64,000 nt of DNA, taken from contig NC_051450.1 in assembly GCF_001649575.2 (NCBI RefSeq), positions 13,613,969-13,677,968 on the forward strand. Reading direction: 5' to 3'. Source of the stretch: Kryptolebias marmoratus. Lineage: Eukaryota; Chordata; Actinopteri; Cyprinodontiformes; Rivulidae. The notes beneath the pieces were generated by a model. The model was not told where the DNA came from and did not search any database. It was given only the letters and a program-made list of their open reading frames with translations. The position numbers were made by a program, and so were the translations under genes. Shown here in pieces: positions 12,001-33,600 of this stretch (its first letter is position 1; the number at the start of each line of letters is the position of its first letter).

Positions 12001-13764
12001 TAAAAGCAGAAATAAGACAATAGCGCCTCACAATTCCCGCCAGGTCTCGAAGGGGCTTCAGTACGTGTCTGTGCATGCGTGTTCTCATTAAAACATCCCC
12101 CTTTAAACACTTCATCTTCCTTTAGGGTTGTTTTTGGCTCGTTCTGGGGAAACTGGAAGTCGTCTTGTGCTTGCATGCAATGTGCTGTTGTAAGTCGTCC
12201 CCGGGCTGTGGGACGTCGTCCACAGTTACAATAAGTTTATGTAATTACCAGACTTTACCTGGTGATTTCACAGCTGTGCTTGTGAAGGATCTTGTGTTGA
12301 GTTGGGTACCCTTAAATACAGAGCAAAAAAAAAAAAAAAAAAAAAGTCAGATATTTTGATCAAAAGTTGATTTTTAGAAGTCAGGGGTGCTGAGGACCAA
12401 CTTATGGAACTGATTTGTTTGTTTTAATTAAAAGACATAATTAAAAGACTTATATTCCATACACATTCAATCAATGAGATTTTGAAATAAATAAACAAAC
12501 AGTAATTGCCTGTGATTTAATGATTTGGCCCTGGAGCTTTATGTAGCTCAGTACACATTTTTACCTGTGCTTCAGTTTATTAAAAACACACTATGAAGGC
12601 AGGCAAAAATAGTCAAATTTTCTCTCTAAAAGTAAAACTTTCTATACAAACAAATGAATATATAAGGATCTGGTTGTTCTTTTCAAAGTTGGTGCAATAT
12701 TGTGATCATTTATTTGGGATCTGCTGGTGTTGCACTGGGGAAAAAAAGCACCCCTTCTGTGGAAAGTGCACGGACAAAAGGGTGTGATGTCAAGTGTGAC
12801 AACAGCATGCTGCCCACAGATGTGCCTGTGTTTAATCTGCTGAGATGTGGTAAAAAAAATCAGCCCTAATCATCAGCCGGCTGACCACAAATTGTGATGT
12901 TTTAGATCCATTACAGCAGATTCTGTCTGCACAAAACTCAGTGGATCCTCAGATGTGATTTCTCCTTTTAAGTTGGACTGTTTATCCTTTGTGCTTTTGT
13001 TTCTTTGCTGCAACACTTTCCATCGTCTTCAGAGCCATTGCGCTCTGTTTCTTATTTTAGTGCACTGTGAAATGCTTTTATGTGTCGAAAAACCCCAAAG
13101 TGTCATTATGTAACAGCTGCTGATTTATCCGATTGATAGGGAGTTAACTGTGCTGAGCTCCGGGTGAAGCCAGTTCGTTCTGTCATTACAGCCAGAGTGA
13201 GCCTGAGAATCCTCTGAACCTCGCTGTATGACAAAACGACTGTCTGTAGACCCTGGTGGTCACTCTTTTTTTGTTTCTGTTATTATCCTCTTACGGTAAA
13301 TCCTTCGTCCTTGTAATCCTCCTACTAGCTCCAGCTGGTAAAGCTGGCACTGCATGACTGCCCCCCCTCCCCATATTCAGCAAGCCTGCTTTCTCTCACT
13401 TTGTCTGTTTTGCACACAATAAACTCAAATCTGCTCCTTTGTACCAACTCTGACTCTAAAATGAGTTTCTATGACTCAGCTGTGTTTTACTTATGACACA
13501 GAATTTGGGGAAAACTGTCAAAATGTGCATATTGTAGGATGTGTGTTCATATCATTTATCACAAGAAATATGGTTTGTTGACCAAAACATTGATCTCAGC
13601 TTTAGATTGAAGATAACATCTTGTCTTAGGTTTCATTCATCAGCGTTATTTTGATGAGGGAACAGATACCCATTTGCAAAAAGCCCCTCTTAGGTGACAG
13701 ATAAGTTATAAAGCACTGTTGTCTGTCAGATAAAAATTTAAATACAGTTACAAGGCTGTCAAGT

Positions 13765-14170
13765 TGGAGTTATCGGTCGGACCCAAAACGCAGGCAACAC
13801 AAGGAGCTCGAAGAAACTAAAGGTCAACATGGCAGCAAACTTACAAAACTCAGGCAAACAAAAACCTTGAACACGCTCCCAAGGACTACCAGGCTACACA
13901 TCACTGCCACAATGAGGGGAAAATGACCAGACTGATATATAAAGGCTAGGCTGACGAGGGAGTGGGAGCAGGTGGGTGATTACAAACTGGAGACAGGTGT
14001 GAATGGGGTGGGCAGGCTGACATGGAAAATCCCTGAGGAACAGACAAAATGGAAATGACGCTGGGAAACACTGGAAACCCAAACTAGAAATACACAAGAA
14101 TAACTAATAATAAAATACAGAAACACAAAGGGCTAAAGATAGTAAAACCCAAGTAACAGATTATTAAAAC
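13765..14170 (-). repeat. Dispersed fish repeat, copy 1 (minus strand)
   Basis: Read on the minus strand, this segment has the order seen in the copies at 61570-62190 and 63655-64000: T-rich head, 'CACCTGTCTCC', a TTTAAA/TATATA block, 'TCATT', 'GTTTTG...', and a tail containing TGCGTTTTGGGTCC. The other complete copy ends with the similar CTGCACACTGGGTTCGCC. No coding sequence or clear terminal repeats are visible, so its class is undetermined. Confidence 0.5.
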
Positions 14171-14229
14171 AAAGATCTCAAAAGGAAAGAACAGATCCAA
14201 TAAATAAACTCAAAGAGCATATGGAGACA

Positions 14230-14590
14230 GATTACACAGAATTATGGAAACACACTCATGAAACACCAGATTTCACAGTGCAGACAGAAACGATGATGAA
14301 GAAAGCCACAAAGAGAACTGAACTCCAAAAACACATAAATACAGATGACACAAGACTCAATAGTGACATGAACACACAGAACTACTGAAACACAAGAGTG
14401 ACAGGGATCAAACAGGAATACAGAACTCATAGAAACACAAGAACCACCGAAACACAGAACAGATCCACAAGAACCGAACCCACAGGAATCATGAACAGAA
14501 CTCCAGATCCAAAGGAAAACAGATCTACAGGAACCAACCAAAAACACAACCAAGATGACTGAAAAGAAAAAAACCAAAATCCATAAGAAC
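14230..14590. repeat. Degenerate ACACAAGAAC minisatellite
   Basis: Loosely repeated 12-20 base units containing ACACA, CACAAGA and GAACCA occur throughout. The 111-codon minus-strand ORF across this stretch is low-complexity (Ser/Cys/Val) and comes from the repeat. It adjoins the inner end of the dispersed repeat at 13765. Confidence 0.5.
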
Positions 14591-14718
14591 AGTCGACAAA
14601 AAGATCCTCACAGACACTATTAAATGTAAAGTCAGTATCTTACCTGCAATAAACAGCAGGCAGAACAATGTCAGGGAGAAATTTTCACACAGTTCTAAAG
14701 TTTTATGTGCTAAAAGAA

Positions 14719-14744
14719 ATATATATATATATATATATATATAT
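14719..14744. repeat. (TA)n microsatellite
   Basis: About twelve TA units in yes1 intron 1. Confidence 0.9.
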
Positions 14745-16900
14745 TTATGAACTAATCTTAAACACCTATTGAATTTCATCAGCTCCTACATTAGCCGTAT
14801 GTCTGGATATTTCACTTAGTTACTCATTCTCAGTTTGACTTTGTTCATTTACATTTTCACAAGTTCTTTTTACTTCCAAGTTATACATTTTTTGTTTTTC
14901 TTTACTAGTTTGACCATATTAGTGATATAAACTTTCAGCCTGGTTTTTGTCATCTGTTGTTCCCTTTAAAACAATGTAAATGCACTGACTGCAAACAAAG
15001 CACAAGTTACTAATCCTTTTGCTTTCTTTGTGTAATTTTTAGGAGGTGTTTTTGTGTAATGTAATGAAGGAAGGTGTATTAGATGAGTTGAATTGAGGGG
15101 GGCACAGATCAGAAATAACAGGTCAGGTGCTACCTTGCAGCCGTTAGTGAATAAAACTCATTAATAAAAATAGAAGTTCTGCTTTACTTTCCTCAATGTT
15201 TATTGTAGATGTAAAGTTTTAAGACACTCATTTTCATGAAACGACTGGTAAAATGTTCAGTTTAAGGTGTAGATATTAAATACACAGGGGCCTGTTTTAC
15301 AGCTCGATAAGGTCGCCCCTGACCAAATAAACCAGACTTCCATTCATTCAGTAATTAAACATGAGACCCCCACCACCACCACCACAGTGAACCACTGAAT
15401 GAAGCCCTCTGCTTTCCATGACAGTGGTTTCATCCTGAGGCTGAAGGAAAAGTTGGCCCAGAAACAGAAAGTCCTTCCTCATGCCAACGTTCTCAGCATG
15501 TTGGCTGCAGATCTGAAGTATGAGATTAGATTTATTAGCAGACTCATTCCAAGTGCTTTGTAAGAAATCTATTATGAGACATCTGCTATTTTGAAACGTC
15601 TCCAGTGACAGATTACTCCTAAAATTGTTTTGTAAAAGGACAGCCAGTTGCAACCTGCAATTCAACACATGTGCAGTTTTATTTGTGCTCTAAATCTTTC
15701 AAAGGTTTCTGTGGTGTGTCTGCATCTTGTTGATTTCCTTGGCGGTTCATCTGGAGAACTCAGTGAACTCTTGGTTTTGTGCTTCCCTCAGGAATAGAAA
15801 AATAAACCCTCCCACCTCGCAGCATCAAGGTCGCTGCTGCAGTATCAGAGAAAAATTCACTGTAACTGATGGTTTCTTTTATGTGATGCTGTCGTTCAGT
15901 GAACTGATGTCCTTACCGCTGTTACCATCTTTTCCAAAGCACCTTTTGTTTGGTTTCCTGTTGGAAACCTCTTCACTGCTCAGTTACGACTCCTGCCGTT
16001 GTTGTTGGTGAACAAAATCGTTCAGATCTCCCCATGTTCAGATTTCTCTGTTTGTTTCACTCTCTCCACATTTTCTTGACGGCAAAATCCAGCAATGCAC
16101 CGTTCTTTAAACTGTAATATAAGATACATGATCATCAGGGCAATCTTTAATATAAAATAGGTTTTTAAATAACGGTTTTTCATTAACAAATCTGAGTTTA
16201 GTTGTGTATAATGTGCCAAAATACTGTGTCTGTTCATAAAAATATCAATCAGTGTGAAAAGCTTATTTTGCTAAAGTGGTGGACAAAAGTCACGCCAGGT
16301 GGAGGTTTGCAAATATACAAGATTCTCTTTCTGCTGAAAGTCACCACTGTATTCATTCCCCTATTTTTTTTTACCTATATGATCTATTCACTGGATGAGG
16401 GTCACAAAAAGGGCTGATTTTATTTGTAATAAGGCAGAAATGAAGGTATTAGGAAGCATGACTTATTCATTTACAGAAGTGTGGGTCCGTATACAAGAAA
16501 TGTATAGTTTGTTGGTATTCATCAAACGTTGTGTAGTAATACTTAAAATGACCGTAAGCTGCATGTTATCCCTTTGTTTTACAAGTCTCTTAACATGAAT
16601 GCACAATTTGAATGTGCGTGGCCATATTTAAAACAGTGATTTAAAGCGGATTTTCTTTTCACCATACATCCCAGTTATTACAGAGCTTAACATCTTAGTG
16701 GTTGAACCACCAGCAAAATGATTTACAAAATATTATCAGGTCATTACATTCTGGTTTTGTAATGTTCCAGTGCCTCTAAACGTCATGTTGCAATCATTAA
16801 TCACACCCTAAGCCTTTCCCTCCATGTTGCCCTGTCTTCTCCGTTCTGTTGACGATAAATTAATCTCCTCTGCTTGTGTCTGTCCGGGCAGGGCGAGACA

Positions 16901-24451
<7,551 letters not shown>

Positions 24452-25530
24452 CCAGAAGAGGCTCCTTTAAAGACACACGAGTCTATAGAAGCCTGTGTCG
24501 CTTGCACACGCCACACTTTTTTCCCCCAGCGTCCATTCATATTTTGATGCTCACTGATGGAACTACAAAAAGTTGCTGTGGGATTTTTTTGGGGGGGTGT
24601 TATAGGCACAGATATTAATGTTTTAAATACGCTACATGTGGGATTCTTCTGTTTCTGTGAAATAAGCTGTAATTAAGCCTCCAGAAAGGAAAAAAAAATA
24701 CACATCAGTTTGATTAGTTGGCTTTTTATGTGGTTTAATGTGGAAATGTTATGCTCATCTGCCTCTAAATTGTAGTCCTTTTAGTATATTAGGGAATTTA
24801 GCATAATTATTTCAAATTTTATAATATTTTGATAGTAGGTCTCAGACGGTTGATTCTTTTTTTTAAATCATGATTCATATAAGGGTGATGTTCCAAAAGT
24901 AAACCCAACAAAACTTTACTTTATTCATGTCATGTGTGGGTGGATCTTCAGTTTATTTTTGATATGCACCAATTTATTTGGGTATGAATTTTGTTCATAT
25001 CACATGGACGTTGTGTTTTAGCTCCATTTAAAGACGTTTCTCTCCTGTTCACCACCCTCTGACGCTCTGTCCTGGCTACCGCTGGTTCACTATCATCACT
25101 GCAGCCAAATGCGCTCTATAATGTGTTACTGCTTTGGTTTTACTACAAGGAATCAGTGATGGAAATTATGGACGTGTGGCTTGCTGACAAGTCATCATGA
25201 GATGCAAAGTTGCTTCCAGCCAAGCATGACGAAGGATTTTACTGACAAGTATTTTTTCAGGAAAAATCTACAAAACTGTGACTGCGAACAACTCTTGGAC
25301 TGATGGGTCAAACACTTCATTTTAAGATGACTGCAGTTTTTTTGAAAACGCTTATCTCTGAATTTTGCTCATCTGGGCTCTTCTGTGACAAGAACTGACC
25401 TTGTAAAAGAAGGGCTCGTTTTTATATGATTGTTGATAGAAATGAAAAAACTGCTGTTTGCATTTGGGAGGGAGGTTTGGGGAGAATATCTGTGTAATTT
25501 GTACAATAAAAACATGTTTCCCTCCTTGTT
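24452..25530 (+). other. yes1: yes1 3' UTR and poly(A) signal
   Basis: Noncoding sequence follows the TAG at 24449-24451. The first good AATAAA is at 25505-25510, preceded by TGTAATTTGTAC and followed by a T/G-rich stretch, which suggests cleavage near 25525-25530 and a UTR of about 1.07 kb. A run of G at 24592-24598 and several ATTTA-like motifs are present. The end is inferred. Confidence 0.65.
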
Positions 25531-25673
25531 TTTGAAATGTTATAACGTGTTTCTTTAAGTGTGTAGTAATAGTTTAACCAATGATCATGTGAAGTGAAGT
25601 GGGAGGGCTTAACCTCTGCAGGTGACTTCACAAGGCACCACGAAGCTTTTTTTTTTTTTTTTAAAAAAGAAAA
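25531..25673 (+). promoter_or_regulatory. enosf1: Compact enosf1 promoter / 5' UTR interval
   Basis: Only about 143 bases separate the presumed yes1 cleavage site from the enosf1 ATG, so the enosf1 promoter must lie here or inside the yes1 3' UTR. The interval ends in a T18/A6 run immediately before the start codon. No TATA box at a convincing distance was seen. Confidence 0.4.
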
Positions 25674-28600
25674 ATGTTGCACAAGATTATTAATTTGACA
25701 GTGAGGGATGTGCGTTTTCCGACGTCTTTGGAGCAGCACGGCTCAGACGCGATGGTAAGAAGTTTCTGCACAAACAAACATGGCGCCACAGCCAAAGGGG
25801 TTTATTCAGCGAGCCTCGTTCTCCTTTTTCTGTCCCCGCTCCTGCAGCACACAGACCCGGATTATTCAGCCGCATATGTGGTTCTGGACACGGACAGTGG
25901 ACTGAAAGGCTTCGGCCTCACGTTCACTCTGGGGAAAGGAACTGAAATCGGTGAGGATTACAGATTACAGCGAGCCTCTGCAGATCTCGGAAACGGTACT
26001 AATTTGGCGAGGCGTTCAAGTGCTCGGCACGAGCTCGGAATTTCTGCTTTCGAATCCCAACGCGAACAGCGCAGCATGGACACAGGTCAAAAAAAGGGGG
26101 AGATACACGATAAACACAGAAGAAATGACATCAAATGAGTACAAATTGGAAAACACAAGACCACGAGAAGAAACAAAAATGTATCCAGTAAGCCAAAAAG
26201 GTTGCAAATATGTGCAAAATGAGACACAAGGCACAAAAAAGCTCGAAAGAATGAACTTAAATGAACTCTAAATAGCCACAAAATGATCACCATGAGACAC
26301 AAAACAACTAAATGCCAAAGAATTTGGCATTTTGAATTTTAAGAAATGAGACACAAAGTGAATAAGTTCAACAAAGCTGTCAAAACAAGATGTGTAAAGA
26401 GCAAATAATGAGACAAGAATGCCTCTAAGAGAATGAGTCAAATATATGCTCATATTTGCTACAGGACAAAAAGATAAATATAAGCATTGTTGTTTGTTTG
26501 ATAACCTTTTTAAGATCCTCTACATTAGATTTCAAAATGATATTAACTGATAAATTTACAGCTTTTTACTGAGCTTAAAATTTTGCAGTTTACACAAATG
26601 AAACAGCAATCATTACGATCCAAAATAAAACTTGAGAGTGTAATCTTGTGTTCTATTATTGTCACAGAGAAAAATAGAAGTGTTGTTGCTACTCGCACAG
26701 AGACAGATCCAAATTGCAAAACTGCTTTTCTAGCAAACAGATATCAAAATAAATTCTCTCCAGCAGTCAGTCCTTGAGTCCTTTGTTTGAAGTAAAATGC
26801 TCACAGCCCAGTGCTCGGATCAGACAGGTTTGTGTATTTCTGACTGTTCTTAAAGGAAACATTTCTTTTCTTCTTTACTAAAACTATACAAAACCTACAT
26901 CACCACCTTGTGGCCAGTTAGTAGATTTTTATAGTATCTAGTTTTCAGATGCCATACAAACCTCCTCTAATACCTCCATGAAGGTTACAGGTACTGATGA
27001 AAGTGTAGAGCTCTCTGGAAGCTTTTATCCTCCTTAAAGGCTGTTTTTGTTGTTGTTGTTTGGAATCCTGCAGTGGTGTGCGCCATCCAATCCCTGGCAG
27101 GACTGGTTGTTGGGAAATCTTTGCAGGAGATCGTGAGCAACTTTCGAGGGTTTTACCGCCTGCTGACCAGTGATGGCCAGATGAGATGGGTAAGAGCAGA
27201 TGCCTAGTAATAAATATTAAATAAACTGACGTGGACAAAGCCGAAGCAATGAATTTGGTCCTAAATAACATTTAGGCTTAGTGTTTCAAGCTCTCATGAC
27301 TGAATATCTGCCTTTACAAATCATACGTTTCTATCTTTGTGATAAACAGCTCAAGACGGAAATGTTTAAAGAATGACTTCTTCAAATTCACAAATCCTTT
27401 TTGGTCATTGATTTTTTGTTGCCAGAATCCAGAAGTCCTCCTCTTAGACAAAATGATCAAAACAAACATGGTGCACAGTTTGAGCTCTTGAATCCGGGTT
27501 TTTCAACATGGAGTTGTGTTTGTTGCCAAAGCTCATCTCAGCTGAATCTCATAGCAAAATAATGCCAAACAGACAAAATACAGCAATCAAAAAGAGTTTT
27601 TAATGCCAGTCATGTTGTCAGCTGGGTCCAGAGAAGGGCGTGATCCACCTGGCTACTGCTGCAGTCTTGAATGCTGTGTGGGACCTGTGGGCTCGAGCGG
27701 AGAGCAAGGTGGGGCCTTTGCATATACCGTGATGTCAGTAAATGACAGTTTCTCTCACAAACACGACATGTCGTGACTCACAACCTGCTGTCATTTTGCC
27801 CTCAGCCGCTGTGGAAGCTGCTTGTCGACATGGTGAGTCATAAATAACCGAGATCACTGGTTTATGTCCTGGATGTGGACATGAGGGAAATATTTTTGTC
27901 TCACGTGTCAACTCAGGATCCAAAGGCGGTTGTCTCATGCATCGACTTCAGATATATCACTGATGTTCTCACAGAGGAGGAAGCTCTGGGTAAGGCTTAG
28001 TTTAAAAAAAAAATGGCTTGTTTCTGAGTGAGGTTTTATCAAAGCAGCAGACTCTCTTTGCTTCTCTTTCTTATTCAGACATACTTATGAAAGCACGAGA
28101 GGACAAACAGCAGAGGGGTGAGAACGCTGAAGAGTCATTCACTTCCTGCCCAAATGGGATTTTGCTGAATTAATAGCCTCTTTAGAAGCTAGATGAGGGC
28201 TTTTAGCCAGCACAACCCCCTCCAGTAAGCTCTATTAAAGCTAATTTCCTCAAGTATGTATTATTTATGGGATCATTTCTCTCACCTGCCAGAGGATCAG
28301 ATGTTGAAGGAGGGCTATCCTGCGTACAACACCTCTTGTGCTTGGCTCGGATACTCGGACCAGCAGCTCAAACAGGTCTCTGGACTGTAAAACACACAGC
28401 ACACCGCATCGCTCTTTTGATTTAAATGTTATCCATGTGTCTTCTTAAGCTTTGTACAGATGCACTTAAGGATGGCTGGACGAAGTTTAAGGTGAAGGTT
28501 GGTGCTGACCTAGACGACGATATCCGCAGATGTCGCCTCATCAGGCAGATGATTGGACCCAGGAACACCTTGGTACGGTTGTTTTTACCACTACTCCTTT

Positions 28601-30910
28601 CAGTACATTTAAAATACAGTTTGAAATAAGTGTTTTTGTGTTTAGATGATCGATGCCAACCAGAGATGGGACGTAGCTGAGGCCATCAGCTGGGTGTCCA
28701 GGCTGGCTGAGGTCAAACCTCTTTGGATTGAGGAGCCCACGTCTCCAGACGACATCCTGGGTCACGCTGCAATTTCGAAGGTGAGACCTTTAGAAATGTT
28801 AGTTTCCAGGTTGCTCATTCATTAAGGCAGGACATTTGATCATGACAGTCCAGACTTGAAGAGGCAGAATTAAAACGAATGAGTTGTATTCATCTTCAGC
28901 CTCCTTTGTGCTCATTTAATTTCTCTTCGAAAACTCTTTATGTCTTCCATGGTTATTTTGTTGTTTTGTGTTTCTCAGTGGGATTTTTGTGTCATTTTGT
29001 AGTGGTTGTTTTAAACATTTTGCTTGTAGTGTTTTTTTGTTGATTTGTGGCTTCGTGTCTCTGGGATAGTTTGTCTTTTTATGTCCTTTTTTAGATCTTC
29101 GTGTTTGTTTGGCATCTTTTAATTTTGTGCCTCTGAAATGGTCTTTTTGAAGTTTTGTTTCTCTAAAGTTCATTTTGTGTTTCTTTGTGGTGGCTTTGTG
29201 TCTTTAAAGTAATTAGCTGCCTTTTTAGTAGGGTATGTTTTGTGCTTATAAATTAACTCTTGGGATAACCAAGGTCCTGCAGATCAGATCAGACCGGGTC
29301 TGGTTGTGGCCTCTTGCAGGGTTGGGAATGAAAAATGATTGTCCAAGCTTGTTAAAGAACGCTGAAGTATCTTCAGTTTTGCTTACAAATATTTGATAAA
29401 GTGAAACATGAATTATAAGAGTAAGTCTCTCTCTCACTTCCTCTACTGCTTGATGTTCACTAGTAAGAATTAGCTGGAAGATTAGATTAGATTAGAAATC
29501 ACCATATTGGAAATGTTACTAGTGTGCACTTCTGTTTTTCATCCATCCATCCATCCATCTTCTACCTCTTATCCTTGGTCGGGTCATGGAGGCTACAGGT
29601 TCAGGAGAGAAACCCAGACCTCCCTTTCCTTGGCGACACTCTCCAGCTCCTCCTGGGGGATCCCAAGGAGTTCCCAGTCCAGAGTGGATATATAATCCCT
29701 CCAGCAAGTTCTGGGTCTGCCCTGAGTTCTCTTCCCAGTGGGACATGCCCGAAATACCTCCAAAGGAGGCGTCCGATGCCCAATCCATCTCAACTGACTT
29801 CTTTCCATTCAAAGGAGCAGCAGCTGTACTCTGAGCTCCCCCTGGATGACAGAGCTCCCTACCTTATTTCTAAGGCTGAGTCCAGCCACCCTAGAAAGGA
29901 AGCTCATTGTATCTGGGCTTCTGCTTTCCAACAATAAATATTGCCATTACTGTTAAAGAATCTGACCTCTGGGTTTCTTTTCGCAGGCTTTGGCTCCACT
30001 CGGGATCGGGGTGGCTACAGGGGAGCAGGTCGGACCTCTAGTTTGTTCTCATACACGTAAAGTACCACAGACATACTGGATTTGTTCAGGTGATATTATC
30101 TGTTGGTTTTAGTCGCGTGTTGTCTGCAGTGTCACAACAGGGTGATGTTCAAGCAGCTACTCCAGGTTTCAGCGCTTCAGTTTGTTCAAATAGACAGCTG
30201 TCGGCTGGGCAGCGTCAACGAGAACCTGGCTGTGCTGCTGATGGCCCATAAGTTTAAAGGTAATACTGTTATAACTTCATCTTTTACACATGTGACTACA
30301 CATATTATCCACTTGCTTGATTAAAAGAAAAAAAAAAAGACTAAAGGAAATCTCTTTTTCCTGTATATAAAAAGTGCTTCTAATTGCTGTACTTAGTTGT
30401 ATGTGTTAATGCTTTTGAGATGCATATTTAGAAATCTTTGGGGGTTTTTTTCAGTACCTGTGTGTCCTCACGCCGGAGGAGTCGGTCTGTGTGAGCTCGT
30501 CCAACATCTCATTCTGTTCGACTACATCTGCGTGTCGGCGAATCTCAGCAACCGGTAAATGCAGGGGTTGTTTTTAGTCACCGTAAATATTTACCCATTA
30601 CAACAACCTCCCTTTTTTTTCCCAGAATGTGTGAATATGTGGACCATCTCCATGAGCACTTCACTAGTCCTGTGGTGATACAAAACGCCTGCTACATGCC
30701 CCCGAAGGTAGATCTAAAAATAATAAAAACAACAACAAAAAATAAACAATCTACATTGCTCACAATAAGTTTCAGACAGATCAGTGTCTTTATGTGCATG
30801 ATGCTTCCTGATTTTAGGATCCAGGGTATTCTTGTGAGATGCTGGAGTCATCAGTGAAGAAACATCAGTACCCTGAAGGAGACGTTTGGAAACTGCAAAT
30901 GAAGAAATAG
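25674..30910 (+). CDS. enosf1: Mitochondrial enolase superfamily member 1 (L-fuconate dehydratase type), complete
   Basis: Enolase-superfamily enzyme of the mandelate racemase/fuconate dehydratase branch; human ENOSF1 dehydrates sugar acids such as L-fuconate and is mitochondrial. Fifteen coding exons: 25674-25754, 25848-25950, 27074-27189, 27622-27708, 27806-27832, 27917-27989, 28079-28117, 28293-28375, 28450-28572, 28646-28780, 29987-30028, 30130-30259, 30455-30554, 30626-30707, 30818-30910. All sites are GT-AG and the summed length (1314) is in frame, giving 437 aa (human 443). Diagnostic residues: catalytic Lys219 in FKVKVG, metal ligands Asp247 (IDANQRWD), Glu273 ([10 protein letters not shown]) and Glu302 (ATGEQ), and catalytic His352 (VCPHAGG). 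The start [18 protein letters not shown] aligns with the human start region. It converges on tyms. Introns 2 and 10 hold related degenerate minisatellites in opposite orientation, and intron 10 also a LINE fragment. Confidence 0.97.
26050..26470 (+). repeat. Degenerate GAGACACAAAA minisatellite in enosf1 intron 2
   Basis: Units related to GAGACACAAAAyGA recur with heavy drift (for example near 26220, 26293, 26346 and 26409). This resembles the widespread fish minisatellite whose other strand reads TTTTGTGTCTC. The long ORF running from enosf1 exon 1 through here is an accident of the absence of stops. Confidence 0.6.
28920..29235 (-). repeat. Degenerate TTTTGTGTCTC minisatellite in enosf1 intron 10
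   Basis: Repeated TTTGTGTCTCT / TTTTGTGTTTCT units separated by GTNATTTTG-like spacers. This is the same family as 26050-26470 but on the opposite strand, about 2.5 kb away. The Lys/Thr/Asn-rich minus-strand ORF here comes from the repeat. Confidence 0.6.
29540..29930 (-). mobile_element. 5'-truncated LINE 3' end, minus strand
   Basis: On the minus strand the ORF reads [20 protein letters not shown], then [11 protein letters not shown] and [13 protein letters not shown], the well-known C-terminal end of a fish non-LTR retrotransposon polyprotein. The element ends in a short tandem tail, (GGAT)n on the minus strand (29540-29559 on plus). This is how these LINEs terminate, and it fixes the orientation and 3' end. 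Only the last 390 bases or so are present in enosf1 intron 10. The reading frame is broken upstream of this portion. Confidence 0.75.
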
Positions 30911-31097
30911 GGACTGCATTTTAAAACGTTTCACTGCTGCAAGTGAAAATGTTTTACTCCTGTTAGCAAGGGGCTGCAATATCAAACCCTTTGTATTAAG
31001 ATTAGAAACATTTCTACACAAACTTAGTATAATTTTTTATAATGTTCATTGTTTGATTACAACAGAGATCACTTTTTTTACTTACAGAATTAGACAA

Positions 31098-31109
31098 TTT
31101 ATTAATAAA
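31098..31109. terminator. Palindromic bidirectional poly(A) signal shared by enosf1 and tyms
   Basis: TTTATTAATAAA is its own reverse complement. On the plus strand it gives AATAAA at 31104-31109 (188 bases after the enosf1 stop), and on the minus strand AATAAA at 31103-31098 (about 167 bases after the tyms stop). It is the only canonical signal I noticed between the two convergent genes. If both use it, cleavage 10-30 bases beyond would make the transcript ends overlap tail to tail by some tens of bases. Confidence 0.6.
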
Positions 31110-31269
31110 ATATAAAACACCTAAAACAAGACAATAATTTCATAACATTTTCTGTAACATCTTATCCAAAGCCACATTTAAGTCACTTCCTGCAGGCTAA
31201 CATTTAAACCTGTGTACAGTACAGCTTAAAGCACAACAATCATCCCTAATCATCTTATGATTTGGGGTT

Positions 31270-33420
<2,151 letters not shown>

Positions 33421-33499
33421 TTTAAAAACACAAAGAGAGTCAACAAGTTCTGCAGGACCAGGGATAACCTTTTCTTCTGCTTCTTCTTATTTTTCCCGG

Positions 33500-33600
33500 G
33501 TGATTTTTGCTCCGTAGACACGTGACACCTTGTGGGAGCCAATACGAGGGCGAGACCATGGAAATCTCGCGAGGTTTCCGAAAAAAACGCGCCTATAGAC
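33500..33600 (-). promoter_or_regulatory. tyms: tyms promoter region with CTCGCGAGA, CCAAT and E-box elements
   Basis: Within 180 bases upstream of the tyms ATG lie CACGTG (33519-33524), a CCAAT box (33539-33543 on plus), TCTCGCGAGG (33565-33574, nine of ten bases of the palindromic TCTCGCGAGA element of TATA-less housekeeping promoters), and a GGCGCGTTTTT on the minus strand (33593-33583) resembling an E2F site. This fits a cell-cycle gene. The factors are inferred from motif resemblance only. Confidence 0.5.

Larger units (their letters stand above)
7842..16891 (+). other. yes1: yes1 intron 1
   Basis: A nine-kilobase intron between the noncoding first exon and the ATG exon. It holds an assembly gap (8628-8702), TA runs at 9038-9059 and 14719-14744, an A run at 12325-12345, a pair of related dispersed-repeat segments near 9170-9260 and 10600-10720, and a minus-strand repeat element plus degenerate minisatellite at 13765-14590. 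No further exon or nested gene is evident. The ORFs inside it are short and unlike known proteins. Confidence 0.6.

Noticed and set aside
14242..14577. 111-codon Ser/Cys-rich minus-strand ORF
   Set aside because: It is a translation of the degenerate ACACAAGAAC minisatellite; no family resemblance.
25674..26138. A 154-codon ORF starting at the enosf1 ATG and running on past it
   Set aside because: It reads through the donor at 25755 and the whole of intron 1 into intron 2. The true protein uses only 25674-25754 and 25848-25950, as the enosf1 family sequence and phases show.
29524..29937. 137-codon plus-strand ORF
   Set aside because: Antisense shadow of the LINE tail, whose coding strand is minus.
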